From Tunturiibacter empetritectus (GTDB lineage Bacteria; Acidobacteriota; Terriglobia; Terriglobales; Acidobacteriaceae), in NCBI RefSeq assembly GCF_014201375.1, contig NZ_JACHDZ010000009.1, positions 31,173 through 95,172 of the forward strand: a stretch of 64,000 nucleotides of DNA. The letters run 5' to 3'. The notes beneath the pieces were generated by a model. It did no database searches. It was not told where the DNA came from and saw only the letters and a list, made by a program, of their open reading frames with translations. Both the position numbers and the translations under genes were made by a program. Position 1 is the stretch's first letter, and the number at the start of each line of letters is the position of its first letter. Positions 24,801 through 32,973 of this stretch are shown in pieces.

Positions 24801-26252
24801 CTAGTGCTGGTCTACTAGTTTCGGGGAGATGATGTTTGGTGGGCGGTTGGTGCTTGGAGCTACAGGCTGGTCGGAGCTCGGGATCGCGGTGGGCTTTGGC
24901 TCGGAGGGGTTGATGGGCTGGCGAGCGCTGTGGAAGCCGCAGGCCTTCATGGCGGCGACCGGTTCGGGGTTCTGCATGAAGATGTCCCAGACGAAGGCGC
25001 TGCGAAGATTCTCTGCCATGAGGACGCTGATGCCGAGGTCGATACCGAGGACGTCGGGGTCGTACCAGTGGAGGTCGGGGTGGAAGGCGTCGCAGAATCC
25101 GTAGCGTCCCCAGGCGTCTTTGCCGAAGTTGTCGCGGAGGGCGCGGAGGACGCGGACGCAGTCGTGGGGGAGGAAGGGCAGTGAACCGGCAGTGGCGCAG
25201 GGGACGACGGACCCATCGACTGGACCCATGAGGGGAGGGCCGCCCCAGGCGGTGTAGCCGTGCTCCCAATCGGAGGCGGAGACGCCCCAGTAGTCGTCGG
25301 TGTAGCCGCGTTTGAGGCCGAGGCAGAAGGCCTTGTGTGCGCGGGTGGCGGTGATGGAGTTGGAGAAGTAGTTGGCGAAGGCGTCGCGTTTGCCGGCGAA
25401 GTCGAACCAGGCGTGGGAGAACTGGTGGATGAAGAGGGGATCGCGTCCGCTGATGTAGGAGTAGGGGCCGAAGGTCATGGGAGGGCGGGTGAAGGCGCTC
25501 CAGGATTCGGCGGAGATGGGGTGGGTAGGTGAGCCGATGGCGAGGAGGTAGAGCATCATCAGTTCGGAGTAGTGATCCCAGCGGGTCGAGAGAAAGCCGG
25601 TCTCGGGAAACCAGCCCATGGAGAAGGTCTTGCCGCCGTTGAGCATCCAGGGCCAGTCGACGCGGTTGTAGAGCTGGGTGGCGAGGTCGGTGATTTTGGG
25701 ATCGTTGAAGTAGGCGCGAACGGTGAGGACGCCGCAGAGGAAGATGGCGGTGTCCATGGAGGAGACTTCGACGTTGATGAGGGGCCTGCCGGTTCTGACG
25801 TCGCTGAAGTGATAGAAGAAGCCGTGCTCGTGCGGCATCTTGTTGAGATGGAAGTCGAGCGTGGTGATGACCTGCTTTTTGATGCGAGCGGTGTCTTGAT
25901 AGCCGCGCTTGTCGGAGATGCAGAGTGCAGTGAGACCGAAGCCGGTGGCGGCGATGCTGGCGGCGAAGTGCTGGTCGAACTCGCCGGTGGCGGTCTTGTT
26001 GGTGGCGCGGTCGAGGACCTGTCCTGTGGCTGGGTCAGCCTGCTCGGTGAAGTAGAGGCAGCCGGCGCGCTCCATCTCTTCGAGGAAGGCGATGTCTTCG
26101 TCGGTGAGCAGCCGAGTGTAGGCGGGTGTTGCGGGGGCGGCCTGCTGAGCTTCGAGAGGGGCTGCTGCAAAACTGGACAGGATGGCTCCGCCGAGGAGTT
26201 TGGTCGCGCTGCGTCGCGTGATCTTAGGCGGAGTCGAGGTGCTGAAACTCAT
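24801..26252 (-). CDS. Glucoamylase-family secreted protein (PF10091, GH144-like)
   Basis: A 483-residue protein with a Tat-type signal (ITRRSATKLLGGAILSSFAAAPLEA). The mature part is an alpha/alpha barrel of the 'glycoamylase' family: FLEEMERAGCLYFTEQADP, ASIAATGFGLTALCI, NVEVSSMDTAIFLCGVL, NGGKTFSMGWFPETGFLSTRW, MTFGPYSYISGRDPLFIHQFSHAWFDF and FCLGLKRGYTDDYWGVSASD. It ends with a Pro-rich, low-complexity tail. Related GH144 enzymes cut beta-1,2-glucans, and the substrate here is unproven. A LacI-type regulator is transcribed divergently and is the likely controller. Export in folded form is predicted from the twin Arg. Confidence 0.88.
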   Translation of the reverse strand: MSFSTSTPPKITRRSATKLLGGAILSSFAAAPLEAQQAAPATPAYTRLLTDEDIAFLEEMERAGCLYFTEQADPATGQVLDRATNKTATGEFDQHFAASIAATGFGLTALCISDKRGYQDTARIKKQVITTLDFHLNKMPHEHGFFYHFSDVRTGRPLINVEVSSMDTAIFLCGVLTVRAYFNDPKITDLATQLYNRVDWPWMLNGGKTFSMGWFPETGFLSTRWDHYSELMMLYLLAIGSPTHPISAESWSAFTRPPMTFGPYSYISGRDPLFIHQFSHAWFDFAGKRDAFANYFSNSITATRAHKAFCLGLKRGYTDDYWGVSASDWEHGYTAWGGPPLMGPVDGSVVPCATAGSLPFLPHDCVRVLRALRDNFGKDAWGRYGFCDAFHPDLHWYDPDVLGIDLGISVLMAENLRSAFVWDIFMQNPEPVAAMKACGFHSARQPINPSEPKPTAIPSSDQPVAPSTNRPPNIISPKLVDQH

Positions 26253-26519
26253 TCTGTCTATCGTACGTTCCTGCCGGGAGTGCAGACGTGTCTGACTTTG
26301 TGAATCGTGGAAAAGTAACGCGGAGGTTGTAGAAACGTCGTCGGATTTCGACGGTCGTTCGTGTAGGAGGCCTCAGGGGTTTGATGCCGCGACTGCGCAG
26401 GGCGATGCCGGTGTGATGTTCTGAGTCGAGGGGTTGCTGGGCAGGGGCGTGCTGGGGGTGGACGTATGTCGGGGCTAATAAGAGAGTCACAAAGAGCGTA
26501 CTTGTGACAGACTGCATGA
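26253..26519. promoter_or_regulatory. Divergent control region (glucoamylase-family gene / LacI regulator)
   Basis: This gap separates two divergent genes. An inverted repeat CGTCG-GATTT-CGACG lies near 26338-26352 and is a possible operator. It does not match the usual LacI-family centre, so this is only a candidate. Confidence 0.3.
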
Positions 26520-27590
26520 ATGCGTGGACGCACGAAAAAATCTGCGACGCCAGAGTCGAAGGCGCAGGAGCATAAACCGGCAGGCCTGAAGGTTTTGTCG
26601 GATCACCTTGGATTGTCGATGGCGGCCATCTCGCGGGTCCTGAGTGGGGCGCCGGCGGCGCGATCGATTCCGAAGGCGACGCAGGACCGGATCTTGAAGG
26701 CGGCCGAGGAGCTGAACTATCGGCCGAATCTGTTTGCCCGGTCGCTGCGTAATCGGCGGAGCCAGACGGTGGGAGTGATTGTGCCGGAGGTGAGTGAGGG
26801 GTACGCGACGCTGGTGCTGAGCGGGATCGAACAGGAGCTGATGCAGGCGGATTATTTTTACTTTTTGATAAGCCATCATCATCGCGAGGAGATGATTCAG
26901 AGGAGCGAGCGGCTGTTTCGGGATCGGGCGGTGGAGGGAGTGATCGCTGTGGACACGCTGCTGCGGGACCGGTGGGCGATTCCGACGGTGACGGTCTCGG
27001 GCCATCATGAGCCGAAGGGTGTGACCAACATTGTGTTGAACCATCGGCTGGCTGCGGAGCTTGCGATCGATCACCTGAGCGGGCTGGGGCATAGGCGGCT
27101 GGCGTTTATCAAGGGGCAGAGGTTCAGCTCGGATACGGAGTCGCGGTGGCGGGGGATTCGTCATGTGATGGAGAAGCGAGGGCTGAAGATTCTTCCGCAA
27201 CTGGTGGCGCAGCTGGAGGGAGAGCAGCCGACGCATGAGCCGGGTTATCTGGCGACGCAGAGGCTGCTGGCATGTGGCGAGAGCTTTACAGCGTTGTTTG
27301 CATTCAATGATGTGTCGGCTATTGGTGCGATCAAGGCGCTGCGGGAGGCTGGGCTGAGGGTGCCGCAGGATGTTTCGGTGGTGGGGTTTGACGATGTGCA
27401 GTCGGCGGCGTTTCAGAATCCTGCACTGACGACGGTGCGGCAGCCGCTGCGGACGATGGGAATGCTGGCGGCCCAGACGGTGTTGCTGCAGATTGGGGCG
27501 GCGGCTGGAGGGAACCATGCACAGGAGATTGTGGTCGATCCGGAGTTGGTGGTGCGGGAGTCGACCTGCCCTCCGGCAGGCAAGAGATAG
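26520..27590 (+). CDS. LacI-family transcriptional regulator
   Basis: A 356-residue regulator. An N-terminal helix-turn-helix reads GLKVLSDHLGLSMAAISRVLSG, followed by the hinge region RSIPKATQDRILKAAEELNYRPN, both typical of LacI/GalR proteins. The ligand-binding domain follows: VGVIVPEVSEGYATLVLSGI, YFFLISHHH-type strand, GVIAVDTLLRD, RRLAFIKGQRFSSDTESRWRG, FTALFAFNDVSAIGAIKALRE, VGFDDVQSAAFQNPALTTVRQP. It senses a sugar-like ligand and should bind a palindromic operator. The divergent glucoamylase-family gene is its probable target. The Lys-rich leader before the HTH (RTKKSATPESKAQEHK) is longer than usual. Confidence 0.92.
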   Translation: MRGRTKKSATPESKAQEHKPAGLKVLSDHLGLSMAAISRVLSGAPAARSIPKATQDRILKAAEELNYRPNLFARSLRNRRSQTVGVIVPEVSEGYATLVLSGIEQELMQADYFYFLISHHHREEMIQRSERLFRDRAVEGVIAVDTLLRDRWAIPTVTVSGHHEPKGVTNIVLNHRLAAELAIDHLSGLGHRRLAFIKGQRFSSDTESRWRGIRHVMEKRGLKILPQLVAQLEGEQPTHEPGYLATQRLLACGESFTALFAFNDVSAIGAIKALREAGLRVPQDVSVVGFDDVQSAAFQNPALTTVRQPLRTMGMLAAQTVLLQIGAAAGGNHAQEIVVDPELVVRESTCPPAGKR

Positions 27591-27845
27591 CGGTGCGAGG
27601 CTAACCTTTTTATTTCAGAGGCAGTCTGGCCTGGCCGCTTCCGGCCCAAATTAGGGGGAAGCGGAAAGCCTGTTTGTGATAGCATCCCTGCTCCTCGAGA
27701 TAGCGGTCCCTGCGGGGGCTGAACTCGAGGTCCACTTTCAGTGGTCGATGTTTGGCGGAGACTGTTCGGACCGATAACCCATACAGTGAGGTTTTATTTG
27801 TAACCGACGGAGATTTATCAGCTCTGATTTGAAGGAGAGTCTGAC
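27591..27845. other. Leader region before the EF-G-like gene
   Basis: It contains taacctttttatttcagagg near 27601, close to the 3186-3206 part of the composite repeat, so it may be a third partial copy. It also contains CCTCGAG...CTCGAGG arms at about 27692-27732. A good AAGGAG lies before the ATG at 27846. Confidence 0.35.
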
Positions 27846-29999
27846 ATGAAGGTCTATCTGGGAGACGACATTCGTAATGTGGCCGTGGTGGGCCACGCGC
27901 ATAGTGGAAAGACGACGTTGATCTGCGCGATGCTGCATGCGGCGAAGATGACGGCGACTCGCGGCCGGATCGAGGATGGGTCGGCGGTTACGGCGTATGA
28001 CGAAGAAGAGGTGGCGCGGCGGACGACGATGTCGAACGCGGTGGCGTTTGCGGAGTGGAGCGGGATCAAGATCAATCTGATCGATACGCCTGGATTTCAT
28101 ATGTTTGTGCACGAGACGCGCGCAGCGATGCTGCCGGTGGAGGTGGCGCTGGTGGTGGTGAACGCGCAGTGCGGTGCGGAGGCGGTCACTGATCGTGTGT
28201 GGAAGTATGCTGCCGAGGTGACGCTGCCGCGCGTGATCGCGATCAACCAGGTGGACCATACGAAGGCCGATAGCAGGATGGGCCGGCAGCGGATGATCGA
28301 ACAGTTGCAGGAGAAGTGGGGGCGGCAGGTGGTGCCGGTGCAGCTGCCGATTGTGGATCAGCATGGGTTTCATGGGGTGGTGGATCTGGTGACGATGAAG
28401 GCTTATCTGTATAAGCCGGATGGTGATGGGCGGGGTGAGGTGGGGGTGATTCCGGAGGCGGTGAAGGCGGATGCGAAGGCTGCGCATGAGGCGCTGGTGG
28501 AGCTTGTCGCCGAGGGGAAGGACGAGTTGATGGAGGAGTTCTTTCGCGAGGGAACGATTCCGGAGCAGCATCTGATCGTCGCGCTGCATGAGGCGATTCG
28601 CGAGGACAGGATCTTCCCGGTGCTGTATGTGAGCGGGCTGCGGAATGTTGGGACGGACCATCTTCTCGATTTTCTGAAGGTGTATGCGCCGGCGCCGACG
28701 GAGAGGGAGCCGGTGGCTACGCGGGGGATTCTGCACTCGGCTGCGAACGGTGTGAATGGGAGCGGTGCGGGGGGCGATCAGGACGAGATTGTGATGCGCA
28801 GGGTGGATGATAAGGAGCCGCTTGCGCTCTATGTGTATAAGACGATGACCGATCCGTTTGCGGGAAGGATCTCGTTCTTCAAGGTTGTCAGCGGGATGAT
28901 GACGACGGACAAGACGGTGCAGAACTTTACGCGGCATGAGTCGGAGAGGCTGGCGCATCTTTCGATCATGCAGGGGCGGAAGGCGGTTGAGGTTTCGGAG
29001 CTGCATGCGGGAGATATTGGAGCGGTGGCCAAACTGCGGGTGACGTTGACGGGAGATACGCTGGGCGATAAAGCCCATGAGGTTTATCTGGAGCCGGTGC
29101 CGATGCCGGAGCCGGCGATGACCTATGCGATTGAACCGAAGTCTCGCGCGGATGAGGACAAGCTTGGGCCTGCGCTGCATAAGGTGATGGAAGAGGATCC
29201 GATGGTGAAGTTCTTCCGCGATCCGCAGACGAATGAGTTTCTGGTAGCCGGGGCGGGACAGCAGCATATTGAGGCGGTGGTCTCGAAGCTGAAGCGGCGA
29301 TACCACACGGACGTGACGTTGAAGGCTCCGAAGATACCCTATCGCGAGACGGTGCTGGGGCGGGCAGAGGCGCAGGGACGGTATAAGAAGCAGACGGGCG
29401 GCCATGGGCAGTATGGGGACTGCAAGGTTCGCATGGAGGCGATGCCACGGGGAAGCGGCGTGGTGTTTGGGAACGAGATCTTTGGCGGGGCGATTCCGCG
29501 GCAGTATGTCCCGGCGGTGGAGAAGGGAGTTCGCGAGTCGGCTGCGCGTGGATTTCTGGCGGGGTATCCGGTGGTGGATTTGAAGGTGACGGTGTTCGAT
29601 GGCAGCTACCACGATGTGGACTCGAGCGAGATGTCGTTCAAGATGGCGGCGCGGCTGGCGTTTCGCAAGTGCATGGAGCAGGCGAAGCCGGTGCTGCTGG
29701 AGCCGGTGATGCGGGTGGAGATCGAGGCGCCGGAGGACTTTGCCGGGGCGTTGCTTGGCGATCTGAATGGGCGTCGCGGTCGCGTGCAGGGGATGGAGAG
29801 CGGCGGGGCGGGGACGACGGTGCGGGCTGAGGTTCCGATGGCGGAGATGCTGAGCTATGGGACGACTCTGACCTCGATTACGCAGGGGCGGGGGAGTTTT
29901 CGAATGGAGATGGATCACTATGAGGTGGTTCCGGCGTTGCTGGCGCAGAAGATTCTGGCGGCTTCGAAGCAGCCGGTTCATGACGATGGCGACGAGTAA
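27846..29999 (+). CDS. EF-G-like translation GTPase (FusA2 type)
   Basis: A 717-residue protein spanning all five EF-G domains. The P-loop reads VGHAHSGKTT (residues 15-24), switch II reads INLIDTPGFH, and the switch I area reads EEEVARRTTMSNAV in place of the usual RGITI. The base-specificity motif NKxD reads NQVD (134-137). Domains III-V carry GAGQQHIEAVVSKLKRRY, TGGHGQYGDCKVRMEAMPRG, GFLAGYPVVDLKVTVFDGSYH and GRRGRVQGMESG. These variations match the EF-G paralogue group (EF-G2 / 'elongation factor G-like protein'), not the canonical factor. Its role may be ribosome handling under stress. The AAGGAG before the ATG supports the start. No rps or tuf genes are adjacent. Confidence 0.88.
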   Translation: MKVYLGDDIRNVAVVGHAHSGKTTLICAMLHAAKMTATRGRIEDGSAVTAYDEEEVARRTTMSNAVAFAEWSGIKINLIDTPGFHMFVHETRAAMLPVEVALVVVNAQCGAEAVTDRVWKYAAEVTLPRVIAINQVDHTKADSRMGRQRMIEQLQEKWGRQVVPVQLPIVDQHGFHGVVDLVTMKAYLYKPDGDGRGEVGVIPEAVKADAKAAHEALVELVAEGKDELMEEFFREGTIPEQHLIVALHEAIREDRIFPVLYVSGLRNVGTDHLLDFLKVYAPAPTEREPVATRGILHSAANGVNGSGAGGDQDEIVMRRVDDKEPLALYVYKTMTDPFAGRISFFKVVSGMMTTDKTVQNFTRHESERLAHLSIMQGRKAVEVSELHAGDIGAVAKLRVTLTGDTLGDKAHEVYLEPVPMPEPAMTYAIEPKSRADEDKLGPALHKVMEEDPMVKFFRDPQTNEFLVAGAGQQHIEAVVSKLKRRYHTDVTLKAPKIPYRETVLGRAEAQGRYKKQTGGHGQYGDCKVRMEAMPRGSGVVFGNEIFGGAIPRQYVPAVEKGVRESAARGFLAGYPVVDLKVTVFDGSYHDVDSSEMSFKMAARLAFRKCMEQAKPVLLEPVMRVEIEAPEDFAGALLGDLNGRRGRVQGMESGGAGTTVRAEVPMAEMLSYGTTLTSITQGRGSFRMEMDHYEVVPALLAQKILAASKQPVHDDGDE

Positions 30000-30131
30000 A
30001 AAGCTGACGCAAGGCTGTTTGGCGCTATGACAATTTCCCTGATGGTGTAGGTACTGCAAACGCAGATTTCCTTCGGGAATGACAAACAAAAAGGCCAAGA
30101 CGGCTCTTCACCAAGTGCGGCGTTGCTCTAG

Positions 30132-30137
30132 TATAAA
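30132..30137 (+). promoter_or_regulatory. Candidate -10 box (TATAAA)
   Basis: TATAAA ends six bases before an ATG at 30144, which opens an eight-codon frame. A normal start site would therefore give a leaderless mRNA. Confidence 0.4.
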
Positions 30138-30143
30138 GATTCG

Positions 30144-30170
30144 ATGAATTTTTCGGATCAGGTGTTATGA
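30144..30170 (+). CDS. Possible eight-codon leader ORF coupled to the next gene
   Basis: ATG AAT TTT TCG GAT CAG GTG TTA TGA runs 30144-30170. Its TGA overlaps the ATG of the CPBP gene at 30167 (ATGA). The CPBP gene has only a weak AGG before it, so translation could be passed on from this leader. No peptide function is claimed. Confidence 0.35.
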   Translation: MNFSDQVL

Positions 30171-30937
30171 GCGCGAGTGCAGCCAGTGCGTTGGATTTTT
30201 CCGGGCCGGAGCGGCCAGGGGCTGCGGGGTGGAGACGGCGGACGCTGGTTGATCTGGCAGTGGGATACGGGCTGATCCTGATTGTGATCTGGACTCCGGC
30301 GCCGCTCAGAACTGTACTTTATTTCGTTACGCTGGGGTGGATTGGGTACGCGACGTGGAGCTCCTTTAGCGGGTGGGACGCGATGGGAGTGCGGGTCGCT
30401 GGATTCTTCCGTTCGATGTGGGTTGTGGGGATTGCTCTTTGTCTTGCGGTGGGAGCGGTGATCTTTGCGTTGCGGGAGCAGACGCTGCATGGGCCGCATA
30501 GCGCGCTGCGGCTGGTGCAGGGGTTCTGGGGCTATACGGTCTGGTCTTTCTTTCAGCAGTTTCTGTTGAATGATTTTGTGATGCGGCGGTTGTTGAAGCT
30601 GACCAATGACCGGCGGGTCGCGGTGATCGGCGCGGCTGGTTTGTTTGCGCTGGCGCATCTGCCGAATCCTGTGCTGACGGTGATGACGCTGGTGTGGGGC
30701 GTGGCGGCTTGTCTGGTTTTTCTGCGGTATCGGAACCTGTTTACGCTGGGGATGGCGCATGCGGTTCTCGGGATCTGCGTTGCGGTTACTTTGCCAGCGT
30801 CGGTGCAGCACAATATGCGGGTGGGGCTTGGTTATCTGCGGTATCGGCCGCATGTGCAGCATCATCTGAACCAGATGGACCATAGGGTGTCGACGGTGGT
30901 GTGGGTGATGGCTGAGGCTCCGACGCGTCGGTCGTGA
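30167..30937 (+). CDS. CPBP-family membrane protein with degenerate active-site motif
   Basis: A 256-residue polytopic membrane protein with about seven hydrophobic segments. The first two motifs of the CPBP (Abi, Rce1-like) intramembrane protease family can be located. Motif 1, normally EExxxR, reads FQQFLLNDFVMRR with Gln130-Gln131 in place of the Glu pair. Motif 2 is FALAHLPNPV with its His, and a further His lies in GMAHAVLG. The loss of both Glu suggests it no longer cleaves, or uses another mechanism. The 3' end overlaps the convergent CPBP gene by 76 bases. The basic, His-rich tail (RYRPHVQHHLNQMDHR) is unusual. Confidence 0.75.
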   Translation: MSASAASALDFSGPERPGAAGWRRRTLVDLAVGYGLILIVIWTPAPLRTVLYFVTLGWIGYATWSSFSGWDAMGVRVAGFFRSMWVVGIALCLAVGAVIFALREQTLHGPHSALRLVQGFWGYTVWSFFQQFLLNDFVMRRLLKLTNDRRVAVIGAAGLFALAHLPNPVLTVMTLVWGVAACLVFLRYRNLFTLGMAHAVLGICVAVTLPASVQHNMRVGLGYLRYRPHVQHHLNQMDHRVSTVVWVMAEAPTRRS

Positions 30938-31731
30938 CGCCAGGCTCTGCCATAGAAGATGCCGGCGATGGCGGCGAGCAGGACGTAACGCCAGTTGAAG
31001 TGCAGGGCGCGCTTGTTGAAGTGGGAGAGGCCGAAGAGGGCGCTGGTCAGGAGCAGGGCTTGGGTGCGGGCCAGGCGGCGTTCGAGCAGGTTTTGCAGCC
31101 AGCCGCGAAAGAAGAGCTCCTCCGGGACCGCGATGAAGAGGAAGGTGAAGAAGGCCCCGGCGAGTTGGGAGAGGCGCGGCCAGTGGGGGTGGAAGTGGAG
31201 AAAGCTGAGGCTGAGACCTAGGCCGATGGCGATGGGGGTGTAGAGGGCCCACTCGCGCAGGCCGATCGCGAGGTCGCGTCGACGAAGGCGGAGATCGAAG
31301 CCGATGCCGTTCAAGTCACGGATGAGGAAGCCGTAGATTCCGGCGTTGAGCACGATCATCTTATTGAAGACGGCCAGGTGCGGTGGCCACGCGGGCTCGA
31401 ACCAGCGGAGGTCGACTGCCAGGCCGAGGGTGATGAGGACGAGGTAGTCTCGCCAGTTGCCAGTTTGATTTGGATCGGCTTCTCGGGCTTGATGCAGGAG
31501 GAGCGTGACTGCGATTGGGAGGAGTGCGTAGAGAGCGAACCAAACCCAATGGAAGCTGGATGTAGCCAAGGTGACCAGGAGATAAGGAAGGCAGAGTGTC
31601 GAGGGGAGTAGCAGTCTGATTGCGATTGGCAGGGACTGGATTCGTTTGCGGAGCGCGTCGCCAAAGAAGGCTGCAGAGAGAAAGGGGATCAGCGTGAAGA
31701 TGGCTGCGAACAGATTGGGGAGCGTGAACAT
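30862..31731 (-). CDS. CPBP-family intramembrane metalloprotease
   Basis: A 289-residue membrane protein with about eight hydrophobic helices. The protease motifs are intact: VPEELFFRGWLQNLLERR with Glu204-Glu205 and the following Arg, LFGLSHFNKRALHF with the second-motif His, and ITHTTVDTLW with the third. Members process prenylated proteins in eukaryotes and provide bacteriocin self-immunity or signalling in bacteria. The substrate here is unknown. It is transcribed towards the degenerate CPBP gene and the two stops overlap by 76 bases. The pair may be distant paralogues. Confidence 0.85.
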   Translation of the reverse strand: MFTLPNLFAAIFTLIPFLSAAFFGDALRKRIQSLPIAIRLLLPSTLCLPYLLVTLATSSFHWVWFALYALLPIAVTLLLHQAREADPNQTGNWRDYLVLITLGLAVDLRWFEPAWPPHLAVFNKMIVLNAGIYGFLIRDLNGIGFDLRLRRRDLAIGLREWALYTPIAIGLGLSLSFLHFHPHWPRLSQLAGAFFTFLFIAVPEELFFRGWLQNLLERRLARTQALLLTSALFGLSHFNKRALHFNWRYVLLAAIAGIFYGRAWRHDRRVGASAITHTTVDTLWSIWFR

Positions 31732-31804
31732 TTGCTGGGCTTCAGTATAGGGAGGAGAAAGTGACTAAGGCGTATCTCTTTTTTCGTGAAGAGCGGAAGA
31801 GCGC

Positions 31805-31947
31805 GTCCTGCCGGACGAGCCCACTGCGCTTGCCATCCCACGAACGAAGACCTGTTCGCGGGGACCCCGATTCGGGCGGTCACTTCGTGTCTGTATCCCT
31901 TGTTTGGGAGAGGCTCACTTCTTCGGTCCTCCCGTTGGTCGGAGAAG
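31805..31947. repeat. Palindromic dispersed repeat, half copy E
   Basis: It begins gtcctgccggacgagcccactgcgc and carries the nested hairpin (CGAACGAAGACCTGTTCG) seen in copies A and F. The cggtcacttcgtg block follows, and it ends tcctcccgttggtcgg. It lies upstream of ku. Confidence 0.8.
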
Positions 31948-32068
31948 GGCGATAAGAGATGGCAAAGTCGAGCTGTTTTGGTTTTAAGGCTTGTATTTGC
32001 GGGGTTTATAGTGATAAAAGCATCTTCCGGGCCTTTGTTTGCTTCCAATCTACTCTGGAGAACCCCTT

Positions 32069-32965
32069 ATGCCGCGTCCGTACTGGTCAGGTCAGATACA
32101 GATCTCACTCGTTTCGTTTGGAGTCAAGCTGTTTACGGCGACCGAGTCGAAGAGCGAGATTCGTTTTCATCAGCTTAGCCGGAAGACCGGCGAGCGGATC
32201 AAACACCAGAAGGTCTCGGGCGATGAGGGCAAGGTGGAGAGCTCCGATATCGTGAAGGGCTACGAGTATCGCAAGGGCGAGTACGTCATGGTCGAGCCGG
32301 AGGAGATCGAACAGATTCGCATTCCTTCGAAGCACACGATTGAGGTGACGCAGTTCGTCGATGAGGGCGAGCTTGATCCTGAGTTCTTCGAGAAGCCCTA
32401 TTTTGTGGTGCCGGAGAATGATGTTCAGGCAGAGGCGTTCGCGGTGGTTCGGAAGGCGCTGCAGACTACGAAGAAGATTGCGCTGGGGAAGATTGCGTTT
32501 AGTGGGCGCGAGCACCTAGTTGCGGTTTCGGCTGGTACGGACGATAAGCTGCCGGGCATGATGGCTTACACGATGCGCTATGCGGAGGAGCTTCGCGATC
32601 CCAAGGAGTTCTTCGAAGACATCAAGAAGGTGGCGGTGGATGAGGATCAACTGTCGCTGGCGAAGGAGCTGATCAAGCGCAAGGCGTCGAAGTTTGAGCC
32701 GGAGAAGTTCAAGGACGAGTACGAGGCTGCGTTGCGCGAGATGGTTGAGGCGAAGGTGAAGCATGCGCCGATTCCGAAGGATGAGCCTGCACCTGCTTCG
32801 GGCAAGGTGATCAATTTGATGGATGCTCTGCGGAAGAGCGTGCAGGGTGACGAAGCGGTTGCGGGTAAGAAGAAGGCTCCGGCGAGAGCGACGGCTGCGG
32901 AGACGCAGAAGGGCATCGAGCTGGTGAAGCCTGCGAAGGCGACCAAACCGCGTAAGTCAGCGTAG
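32069..32965 (+). CDS. ku: Non-homologous end-joining protein Ku
   Basis: Ku forms a ring on double-strand DNA ends and recruits LigD. The ATG at 32069 (MPRPYWSGQIQISLVSFGVK) starts the conserved region and has GGAG nine bases upstream; ten extra codons to 32039 are not needed. The core reads YWSGQIQISLVSFGVKLFTA, KHQKVSGDEGKVESSDIVKGYEY, LVAVSAGTDDKLPGMMAYTM and FKDEYEAALREMVEAKVK, standard for bacterial Ku. The C-terminus is Lys-rich (KKKAPARATAAETQKG to TKPRKSA), which binds DNA in other species. It lies eight bases upstream of ligD, so the pair is an operon. Confidence 0.95.
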   Translation: MPRPYWSGQIQISLVSFGVKLFTATESKSEIRFHQLSRKTGERIKHQKVSGDEGKVESSDIVKGYEYRKGEYVMVEPEEIEQIRIPSKHTIEVTQFVDEGELDPEFFEKPYFVVPENDVQAEAFAVVRKALQTTKKIALGKIAFSGREHLVAVSAGTDDKLPGMMAYTMRYAEELRDPKEFFEDIKKVAVDEDQLSLAKELIKRKASKFEPEKFKDEYEAALREMVEAKVKHAPIPKDEPAPASGKVINLMDALRKSVQGDEAVAGKKKAPARATAAETQKGIELVKPAKATKPRKSA

Positions 32966-32973
32966 AGCGTGCT

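Noticed and set aside
27738..30098. 786-codon reverse frame opposite the EF-G-like gene
   Set aside because: It is the antisense shadow of an intact, conserved gene in GC-rich DNA. Its protein is Arg/His/Pro-rich with no recognisable domain.
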